Part shown: positions 24,498 to 31,395 of the stretch, piece after piece | How the letters are laid out: each line of letters starts with the position of its first letter | Numbering within the stretch: the stretch's first letter is position 1 | DNA from: Vicinamibacterales bacterium | GTDB taxonomy: Bacteria; Acidobacteriota; Vicinamibacteria; Vicinamibacterales; Fen-181 | Direction: 5' to 3' | Length of the DNA: 64,000 nt | NCBI GenBank assembly: GCA_036504215.1 | Contig: DASXVO010000029.1 | Span: forward strand, 1 to 64,000 | The notes under the pieces: generated by a model | What the model saw: only the letters and a program-made list of their open reading frames with translations | The model's database searches: none | What the model was told of the DNA's origin: nothing | Program-made: the position numbers and the translations under genes

Positions 24498-26448
24498 GGA
24501 TGCCTCGCTCGTTCGTATCGTCGAACCGTTCGGTAATGGCAAACTGCTCCATCGTCATCGCGTCGGTCGGGCAGCGTGTGGCGCACAGCCCGCAGCGGAT
24601 GCACCGCTCGTCGTCCTTCACCATGGCCGACAGCGGCAGACCGCTGTCCCCGGCCCGCTCGATGAGCGTCTGGCGAGTGTCGGCACCGAGGCCGAGTTCC
24701 TCGAACGGCACGATGGCCAGACAGTACTCTGGACACACGTCGACGCACCGGTTGCACAGAACGCACTTCTCGGGGTCGTAGATGGTTTGGACGTGGCAGA
24801 CGAGGCAGCGGGCGGCCTGCCGGCGCGCGTCCGATTCGGAATAGCCGGATTCGACCTCCGCGATCCCCGTGCGACGTCCAAGATCCAACGTCGGCGGAGC
24901 CGCGCGATCGAGTTCCTCGAAGCCGGCAATCATCCGGTAACGGGGCGTCGGGATCTTGGCGATGTCGAGACGGACGTCGAGCGGTGCGTCGTGCGGCGCG
25001 AGGAACTGGTGGATCGACCGTGCGGCCCGCTTGCCGTTCGCCACGGCGTCGATGAGATTGCGCGGCCCGAACGCGACGTCGCCGCCGGCGTACACCCCGC
25101 GAGCAGTGGTCGCCAGCGTGACCGGATCGATGCGAATCGTTCCGCCGGGAGCCAGCTCGACGCCATCCTCCGGCCTCAGGAACGCCAGGTCGGCGCGCTG
25201 ACCAACCGCCAGGACGCATGCATCGGCCTCGACCGTGACGACATCGCCGTCGTCGTACGCAGGTGCGAATCGGCCAGTCGCGTCGAAGACCGACGTGACG
25301 GCGCGAAGCTCGATGGCCTGCAGGCGGCCCTGGCCGACGAAACGGTTCGGTCCGCGCCTGGGGACGAACCGAACGCCCTCGTTCTTCGCCTCCTCGAATT
25401 CCTCGTGTCCCTGGGTCGTTCGAAGGACGGGCATCTCGTCGAAACTCTCGAGCGAGACGATGGTGACCTCACGGGCCCCGCCGCGCAGCGCCGCCCGCGC
25501 CGAATCGAGCGCCTCCTTGGCGTGCGAGGCCGATTCCGCCGCGATCTCTCCGAGAGCGTCGATGCCGGCGTCGGCACCGAGCCGCAAGGCCGTTCGGGCC
25601 GCATCAAAGGCCACGAACCCCCCGCCGATCACCACAACTCGCCGGCCAAGATCCGCACGGTAGCCCCGGTTGACGTTGAGCAGGTAGTCGACCGCCTTGA
25701 CGACGCCGTCGAGCTCGATGCCCGTCACCTGGATGTCGCGGCCCTTGGAGACACCGACCGACAGGAAGATCGCCTCGAAGCCCAGCTCCCTGAGAGCGGC
25801 GAGGCCGAAGTCGGGCGACAGGGTGACGCCCGTTTTCAGCGTCACGCCGAGCGCCAGGATCTTGTCGATCTCCGCCCGGATCAATGAGCGAGGGAGGCGG
25901 TATTCCGGGATGCCAAACCGCATCATCCCGCCGGGCTCGTCGGCGGACTCGAACACCGTCACCGCGTGGCCGAGCAGCGCGAGGTCGTGCGCGGCCGCCA
26001 GGCCTGCCGGCCCGGCGCCCACGACCGCGACACGAGAGCGTGAAGCCGGCGCGTCGGGCGTCCGCACCGCACTGGACGGCGTCACGGGAAGGTGGCCGGC
26101 GTATCGATTGCCCTCGTCGATGAGCGTCGTGAGCAGGCGGTCCTGAGTGCCGGGTTGCGTCGATTCGACGCCGTACTGCTCGGTGACGAACCGCTTGAGG
26201 GCGCGGATGGAGATTGGGGCGTCAATCGCGGCCCGGCGGCATGCGTCCTCGCAAGGCGCAGCGCAGACCCGACCGCAGACGGACGCAAATGGATTGGGAG
26301 CCCGGGCGACGAGGTACGCATCCTCGTCCCGCCCGTCGGCAATCAGTTGCACATACCGACCCGCGTCGGTGGCGACCGGACAACCCGACTGGCACTTGAC
26401 CTGGGCCTTCCAGTGGTCCAGATCGGGGAGGCGGACGGGCAAAGCCAT
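24472..26448 (-). CDS. GltD-like FAD/NAD(P) oxidoreductase with multiple Fe-S motifs
   Basis: 658 residues from the ATG at 26448 with GAGGGA upstream; cytoplasmic. Domain order: an N-terminal Fer4_20-like Fe-S domain with CQSGCPV and CGRVCAAPCEDAC; FAD Rossmann fold (VAVVGAGPAGLAAAHDLALLG, then GIPEYRLPR); NAD(P) fold (VVVIGGGFVAFDAARTALRLGAD); a second FAD motif (GVYAGGDVAFG); and a C-terminal ferredoxin with CVLCNRCVDVCP and CIRCGLCATRCP. This is the glutamate-synthase small subunit/NfnB superfamily. As first gene of the nos operon it probably moves electrons between NAD(P)H or ferredoxin and the quinone pool or Rieske complex, but this is inference. It lacks any glutamate synthase partner. 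Confidence 0.85.
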   Translation of the reverse strand: MALPVRLPDLDHWKAQVKCQSGCPVATDAGRYVQLIADGRDEDAYLVARAPNPFASVCGRVCAAPCEDACRRAAIDAPISIRALKRFVTEQYGVESTQPGTQDRLLTTLIDEGNRYAGHLPVTPSSAVRTPDAPASRSRVAVVGAGPAGLAAAHDLALLGHAVTVFESADEPGGMMRFGIPEYRLPRSLIRAEIDKILALGVTLKTGVTLSPDFGLAALRELGFEAIFLSVGVSKGRDIQVTGIELDGVVKAVDYLLNVNRGYRADLGRRVVVIGGGFVAFDAARTALRLGADAGIDALGEIAAESASHAKEALDSARAALRGGAREVTIVSLESFDEMPVLRTTQGHEEFEEAKNEGVRFVPRRGPNRFVGQGRLQAIELRAVTSVFDATGRFAPAYDDGDVVTVEADACVLAVGQRADLAFLRPEDGVELAPGGTIRIDPVTLATTARGVYAGGDVAFGPRNLIDAVANGKRAARSIHQFLAPHDAPLDVRLDIAKIPTPRYRMIAGFEELDRAAPPTLDLGRRTGIAEVESGYSESDARRQAARCLVCHVQTIYDPEKCVLCNRCVDVCPEYCLAIVPFEELGLGADTRQTLIERAGDSGLPLSAMVKDDERCIRCGLCATRCPTDAMTMEQFAITERFDDTNERGIHGRTAEQA

Positions 26449-26593
26449 ACGTCCCTCAGGGCGGGAGTGTCGCCTCGACCGAGCGCGGCGCTCAATCAGG
26501 GCACGAGCATTTCTGCTCAATCGTTTCGACCGGACCGTCCTGACTCCGAAGCGGACGCCGCCGACCGACCCCCACCCGGGGGATGACTCGGTT

Positions 26594-26610
26594 GTAGATG
26601 TGAAATCTAC
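26594..26610. promoter_or_regulatory. Perfect dyad GTAGAT-N5-ATCTAC upstream of the nos operon
   Basis: A perfect 6+6 inverted repeat (GTAGATGTGAAATCTAC) lies 146 bases upstream of the first nos-operon start, in the only long gap on that side. Its length and spacing suit a dimeric repressor such as an Rrf2-family (NsrR-like) or other winged-helix regulator. It does not match the FNR/NnrR box TTGAT-N4-ATCAA. Closer to the start, GAGCA-GAAA-TGCTC (26507-26520 region) is a smaller hairpin. The remaining gap (26449-26988) shows no clear -35/-10 pair. Confidence 0.4.
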
Positions 26611-26760
26611 TACGGTCGCTCCGGCTCCGCAAGATCACCCACCTTGCAGCGACGCGATGCTACCCGGACGGCGGCTGGAGTCCTGATGATCCAGGTCATA
26701 CGGCATGAACAACGCGGAACGAGGCGCGCAGAGGGATGCCGCGGCATCACGCACAGGCGA

Positions 26761-26844
26761 TACCAGCTGCCACCGCTGGAGTCCCGACAGGAAATTGAAT
26801 GAGGGCATACCACGATGCGTGTTGCCGCCGGTGGTCTTCCAGAA
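26761..26844 (-). pseudogene. Remnant of a cytochrome c C-terminal end
   Basis: The minus strand encodes FWKTTGGNTHRG, MPSFNFLSG and LQRWQLV in one frame. This matches the last part of many mono-haem cytochrome c domains ('lfWkitnGn..rGMPsF..Ls..eRWqLVnYlR'), including the distal Met. No CxxCH lies upstream, and after RWQLV the frame runs into unrelated sequence. It is a stub of a lost gene in the regulatory gap of the nos operon. Confidence 0.42.
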
Positions 26845-26988
26845 TGGCGCCTCGCCGCGGCTGGAGCGGCCGTCCACGCCGGGTCACGCACGCCGACCTG
26901 CGCGCCGGCCGGTGTTACCAAACGGTCCCGCAGCACTCTGTATGACCGAGGGCGGGTCATGAGGCTCGCCACAGGGGAGGATACGGAC

Positions 26989-27669
26989 ATGCTGGCACAC
27001 GACAGGAACTGGATTGTGGTTGCGCTCGCGGCGAGCGCGTTGATCGTCGGTGGAACGAACCGGTTGGCGGCGCGGCAGGACAACGCGATGGGCCATGAAA
27101 CGGCGCGGCCCGCGGCGGCCACCGCGCGATCGGCGATCGACCACGCGCAGTTGCGGCAGGACATGCGGAAGCTCTGGTCCGATCACGCGATCTGGACCAG
27201 GGAGTATATCGTCGCGGCGGTGGACGGCACACCCGACGCACAGGCGGCGGCCACCCGGCTTCTGAGAAACCAGGACGACATCGGGCGGGCCATCGCGTCC
27301 TTCTACGGAGATGCCGCCGGCGAGAAACTGACCGGCCTGCTGAAGCAACACATTCTCATTGCCGTCGACCTCGTGGCCGCAGCGAAAGCAGGCGACCACG
27401 CCAAGTCCGCCGCCGCGGATCGCGCATGGACGGCCAATGGGGAGCAGATCGCGGACTTCCTGAGCCGAGCGAACCCCAACTGGCCGAGGGCGGCCGTCGC
27501 CGACATGATGGCCATGCACCTGGCGACGACGACCAAGGAGGTCGTGGCGCGCCTCAACAAGAAGTGGGATGACGATGTCCAGGCGTTCGACGAGGTGTAC
27601 TCGCATCTGATGAAGATGGCGGATGTCCTGACCGACGGCATCGTCAAGCAGTTCGCCGCCGGAGCGTGA
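26989..27669 (+). CDS. Secreted helical protein of unknown function
   Basis: 226 residues. The ATG at 26989 follows AGGGGAGG at eight bases. A Sec-type leader (WIVVALAASALIVGGTNRLAA) is followed by an all-helical protein with the recurring features LWSDHAIWTREYI, TRLLRNQDDIGRAIASFYG, LLKQHILIAVDLV and MMAMHLATTTKEVV, reminiscent of a four-helix bundle with inward-facing His residues. Related proteins with 'LW..H..WTR..I' occur in Bacillales and soil bacteria without known role. It is divergent from the nos operon and shares its upstream region. Confidence 0.7.
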   Translation: MLAHDRNWIVVALAASALIVGGTNRLAARQDNAMGHETARPAAATARSAIDHAQLRQDMRKLWSDHAIWTREYIVAAVDGTPDAQAAATRLLRNQDDIGRAIASFYGDAAGEKLTGLLKQHILIAVDLVAAAKAGDHAKSAAADRAWTANGEQIADFLSRANPNWPRAAVADMMAMHLATTTKEVVARLNKKWDDDVQAFDEVYSHLMKMADVLTDGIVKQFAAGA

Positions 27670-27750
27670 TCCGGACCGCAGTGGCCGGCGTCGGTTCGGC
27701 TGGCAGATCGGATCTCGGAAGCCTGGGTTGTGCTGGTGGGCGCGTCGTGA

Positions 27751-28340
27751 TCAGACCTCGGAACGGGATGGTGGAGCCACCCTGGCCAGCGGCAGGAACA
27801 CGGTGACCGTGGTTCCCTGGTTCTCGACGCTCTCGATCACGATGCGCCCACCGCATCGCATCACCAGGTCCCGCACGATCGTCAGGCCGAGGCCGGTGCC
27901 ACGTTCCTCCACCGCCTTTGCGTTCCTCGCCCTGAAAAACTCCCCGAAGAGGCGCGGCTGTTCTTCCACTGGGATCCCGATCCCCGTGTCGGCCACCACG
28001 ATCCGCGCACGCTCCCCCTTCGCGCGCAAGCTCGACGCGCACGCCGCCGACGCGCGTGTACTTCACGGCGTTTCCCACGAGGTTGTCGGCCATGCGGTCG
28101 ACTCCCGCCTCGTCCGACCACACCGAGAGGCCCTCCTCAGGGCAGGAGAATTGAAGCGACACGTTCTTGGCACGGCTGGCAGCATCGAACCTCGCGCACA
28201 CGCGCCGGAGCGCCTCGGCCAGGTCAACGAGCCCCTGCGTCGTCTTTTCCTCGCGGACATCGGTCCGGCCCGCGGCCAGATCGAGCAGGTCGTCCACGAG
28301 CGTCCAGAGAAACGCGATGCGGTGCCGGAGAACGAAGAGG
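27751..28340 (-). pseudogene. Truncated, frameshifted sensor histidine kinase
   Basis: Two frames together rebuild the C-terminal half of a kinase. Codons from about 28340 give IAFLWTLVDDLLDLAAG and the N-box DNLVGNAVKYTRVGG; near 28030 the frame breaks, and from about 28029 a second frame continues RAKGERARIVVADTGIGIP, then GTGLGLTIVRDLVMRCGG to the stop at 27751. Removing one T at about 28032 restores a continuous protein. No phospho-acceptor His box, sensor domain or start exists upstream before the OmpA-type gene, so even a repaired frame lacks half the protein. Confidence 0.7.
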
Positions 28341-28493
28341 GGAATCGTGCGGCAGAGCGAGGAGCCCGCCGCGGAACACGGGAGGAGGGCCGCGCCGAAT
28401 GGCGTCGACGCGGCCATGGCCCTCGAGGAATCCGGATCGGGTCTCCACCCGCAGGCAGTAGTCCCTGTCCGGCGAGGTTGATGCTCCGATTTC

Positions 28494-29207
28494 CTACCGC
28501 TTGACGAGCTCCACGCGCCGATTGCGGGCGCGGCCGTCCTCGGCGTCGTTGCTGGCGACCGGAGCGAGCGGGCCGACGCCACGGCCGACAAGACGCGCGG
28601 CGGCGATTCCGTGCTTGGCCACGAGCGCCTGCACCACCGCGTCGGCACGGGCCTGCGACAGTCTCGTGTTCACGTCCAGCGACGAGACGTTGTCCGTGTG
28701 GCCGACGACGAAGACCTTCAGCGCCGGGTCCGCCGTGAGGAACTTCGCAATCTCCGCGACGGCGGCATCCGACTCCGCTTTCAGCTCGGACTTGCCGGTG
28801 TCGAAGTAGATGCCCGGGACCTCCACGTGGCCGGCGGCCTTCAGGCCCGACTGGAAGAGCTCCGCGCTCGCGATCACTTCCTGCACCATCGCCTGTTTCT
28901 CGACGATGGTCAGGAGGTACCCCTTCATCCAGGCGGTATCGACCTGCGCCCAGATCTCCTGGCCGTTCCTGGACACTTTCAGGACCGTGTACCGCTGGTC
29001 TTCGTACTGGACGGCGCCGCCGATCTTGGCGACGGCCTGCTGGTGGTTGCGGATGATAGCCAGCGGGCTCGGGGCCGTCTGCCCCGCATCCGTCTGGTAC
29101 TTGATCTCGAAGCGCCGGCCCTCCACCGCCTGTGTCGTCTTGCCGGTCTTGAAGACCACGCGGTCGAAATCGGTCGCTTTGCACAACACGATGCGCATGC
29201 CCTGCAT
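28494..29207 (-). CDS. OmpA-family protein, probably 5'-truncated
   Basis: At most 237 residues from the first in-frame ATG at 29207. The C-terminal part is an OmpA peptidoglycan-binding domain: GIYFDTGKSELKAESDAAV, VVGHTDNVSS, LSQARADAVVQALV and GRARNRRVELV. The N-terminal half (EIKYQTDAGQTAPSPLAI onward) matches a fuller acidobacterial type that normally begins with a signal peptide and GCKDHPLF. Here GCKDHPLF is encoded just upstream of the ATG, but the frame has no start codon before a TAA near 29305, and no ribosome site precedes 29207. The leader seems lost, so export and function are doubtful. Confidence 0.7.
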   Translation of the reverse strand: MQGMRIVLCKATDFDRVVFKTGKTTQAVEGRRFEIKYQTDAGQTAPSPLAIIRNHQQAVAKIGGAVQYEDQRYTVLKVSRNGQEIWAQVDTAWMKGYLLTIVEKQAMVQEVIASAELFQSGLKAAGHVEVPGIYFDTGKSELKAESDAAVAEIAKFLTADPALKVFVVGHTDNVSSLDVNTRLSQARADAVVQALVAKHGIAAARLVGRGVGPLAPVASNDAEDGRARNRRVELVKR

Positions 29208-29346
29208 GCGAGAGAAGAGCGGGTGGTCCTTGCAGCCGGCGGCATCCGGCGATTTTGCCTGCGGGGCGTTTCCCTCCCGGAATCCGATATGGTGCCACGG
29301 ATGTTATCACTGTGGCACCGCTCTCCTCCGGTGGCCGCCTCATTCG

Positions 29347-30639
29347 CTACGTGGCTGCGCCAGCTGACGCCTCCTTGGGCGCCCAGGACACGTCCATGCC
29401 CGCCCGCTTGTAGAGCGAGAGCAGAGCGGCCTTGTCTACGGTTCGGGTATAGGCCTCCTCGGGGGAGACGACCTGTCTCTTCACCAAGTCGAACAGGGAC
29501 TCGTTCATCATGCACATGCCGAATTTCTTGCCGGCCTGCATGATGGACGGGATCTGAAACGTCTTGGCCTCGCGAATCAGGTTGCACACCGGAGGCGTGG
29601 CGATCAGCACCTCGAGCGCGGCCACGCGGCCCCCGCCAATCTTCCGGCACAGGACCTGGCTCACGACCGCGCGCAGGCTCTCCGCCAGCATGATCCGGAT
29701 CTGCTGCTGCCGATCCGCCGGGAACTGGTTGATGACCCGGTCGACCGTGGACGGCGCCGACGAGGTGTGGAGCGTGCCGAACACGAGGTGCCCTGTCTCG
29801 GCGGTCTCGATGGCGATCGCCACGGTTTCGAGGTCGCGCATCTCGCCCACCAGGACGATGTCCGGGTCTTCGCGCAGCGCGGCGCGCAGCGCGTGCTTGA
29901 ACGAGTCGGTGTGGCCGCCCACCTCCCGCTGGTTCACGAGGCACTTCTTGTTCTCGTGGACGAACTCGAGCGGGTCTTCGATCGTGATGATGTGGTCGCT
30001 TCGGTTGCGGTTGACGTAGTCGATCAGGGCGCAGAGCGTCGTGGACTTCCCCGACCCCGTCGGGCCCGTGATGAGGACGAGGCCTTTCGGGAGGTGACAA
30101 ACCTCGAGGAGTTCTCGCGGGAGAGCCATCTCCTCGGCCGTCATGATCTTGCTCGGGATCACGCGGAAGACGCCACCCGGACCCTTCCGATCGACGAACA
30201 GGTTGCAGCGAAATCGCGCGAGCCCCGCAATTTCGTAGGCGAAATCGGTATCGTGGCGCTCGGCGTACTCCTGGCGGTACCGCGGCGGGGCAATCGGCAG
30301 CAGCAGCCGCTCCGTATCGGCGGCCGTCAGCGCCGCGCGCCCGGCAATGGCCTCGATCTGGCCATCGTGCCGCAACAGGGGCGGGGATCCAGCGGACACG
30401 TGCAGGTCGGACGCCTTCCGTGCCACCATCAACCGGAACAACTCCTCGATCTCGGGCGTCCCGGGCGTCACCGGAGCGCGGGCGTCGGGCTCGGCGGGCC
30501 GCCCTTCGGGCACCGTCGCTCTACCGTCCAATGCCATCGAGGCCTGGCAGTGCGGGCAGCGGATCGAGAACGAACCGGCCGGCACTCTCGCGTCGTCGAT
30601 GAGCAAGCGTCGCGCACACTGTGGGCAGGTCACTTCCAC
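29347..30639 (-). CDS. PilT-like type IV pilus ATPase with N-terminal zinc ribbon
   Basis: 430 residues from the GTG at 30639, chosen because GGGAG lies seven bases upstream and the product then begins directly with the zinc ribbon; an ATG at 30663 also exists. Residues 1-38 form an MJ0042-type zinc finger (CPQCARRL and CPHCQASM). After a Pro-rich linker comes a PilT/VirB11-type ATPase: ASDLHVSAGSPP, Walker A GPTGSGKST, Asp box IITIEDPLEFVH, Walker B DPDIVLVGEMRDLET, His box GHLVFGTLHTSSA. PilT retracts type IV pili. The zinc ribbon is not part of standard PilT. The gene is followed 140 bases later by the OmpA-type gene and coupled to the small gene upstream. Confidence 0.92.
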   Translation of the reverse strand: MEVTCPQCARRLLIDDARVPAGSFSIRCPHCQASMALDGRATVPEGRPAEPDARAPVTPGTPEIEELFRLMVARKASDLHVSAGSPPLLRHDGQIEAIAGRAALTAADTERLLLPIAPPRYRQEYAERHDTDFAYEIAGLARFRCNLFVDRKGPGGVFRVIPSKIMTAEEMALPRELLEVCHLPKGLVLITGPTGSGKSTTLCALIDYVNRNRSDHIITIEDPLEFVHENKKCLVNQREVGGHTDSFKHALRAALREDPDIVLVGEMRDLETVAIAIETAETGHLVFGTLHTSSAPSTVDRVINQFPADRQQQIRIMLAESLRAVVSQVLCRKIGGGRVAALEVLIATPPVCNLIREAKTFQIPSIMQAGKKFGMCMMNESLFDLVKRQVVSPEEAYTRTVDKAALLSLYKRAGMDVSWAPKEASAGAAT

Positions 30640-30640
30640 G

Positions 30641-31111
30641 CTATGTCTCCCGTATCTCGGCAACCCTGGAAATGCGGTCCTTCTGGATGAGGTGCTGCCT
30701 GTGGCCAGACTGCACGAGCAGAAACGCCTCGGGCCGATTCAGATGGTCGACCAGCCGGCGCTGGTTCTCCGGCATGTCGATGACAATCTCGCCCTCGAAA
30801 CGCTCGCTTCCCGCTTCGACGAGAACGTGGCGGACGAGGGCCGCCGAATCCCACGACCGCTCGTCCTCCCGTGAGGGTGACGCCACGGACAGCGACAGCA
30901 CCTGGCGCTTGTTCACCAGGACGGTCGACCCTCCCTCACCTGACCGGAACGGGAAGAACGATGACGGGCCGTTGATCCACTCCTGGGGGAGCATCGGCCC
31001 GGTCTGCAGCGCGGACAGCACGGGCAGGTAGCAGGTGCCGTGAAGCACGGTGCCATCCAGACACTGGATATCTGTTTCTACCTGAACCGTTGGGACCCTG
31101 AGATCATCCAT
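30641..31111 (-). CDS. PilT-linked protein of unknown function
   Basis: About 156 residues from the ATG at 31111; a longer start near 31260 is possible. The stop lies one base before the GTG of the PilT-like ATPase gene, so the two form a coupled pair. The sequence is beta-rich, with VQVETDIQCLDGTVLHGTCYLP, WINGPSSFFPFRSGEGGSTVLVNKRQVLSLSV and a C-terminal repeat-like half (ENQRRLVDHLNRPEAFLLVQ), reminiscent of a split-barrel regulator such as PilZ-like or DUF6812 proteins. It could sense a ligand and regulate the ATPase. The 284 bases upstream, to the chemoreceptor gene, hold nothing clear. Confidence 0.6.
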   Translation of the reverse strand: MDDLRVPTVQVETDIQCLDGTVLHGTCYLPVLSALQTGPMLPQEWINGPSSFFPFRSGEGGSTVLVNKRQVLSLSVASPSREDERSWDSAALVRHVLVEAGSERFEGEIVIDMPENQRRLVDHLNRPEAFLLVQSGHRQHLIQKDRISRVAEIRET

Positions 31112-31395
31112 ATACGTCTGCTCGGAGGGCTCGGGTGCGGCCGCCAGAGGCCGGCCTTCCAAGGAACAATCGGCATGTTGGGCCGTCCGCATGACCGCTG
31201 TCGTCGAACTGGTGCCCGGGAAGCTGTTCGAGGAGACCATCTGCACGGGTGTCGGCATTCCCCACCCGGCGGGCGCAATGGGGCGGTAATTGCGGGGGCC
31301 GAAGCGGAGAGCAGTATTCGGCAGGCTGCCGGGCGCGGCGCGGCGCGCCGCGCCCGGACGGTGCACAGGTCGTCGGCGGGCCTGAGCCCGCCGGT

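Noticed and set aside
26489-26520. FNR/NnrR-type box upstream of the nos operon
   Set aside because: TTGAG and ATTGAG words are present but not in the TTGAT-N4-ATCAA arrangement; only the separate dyad at 26594-26610 is symmetric.
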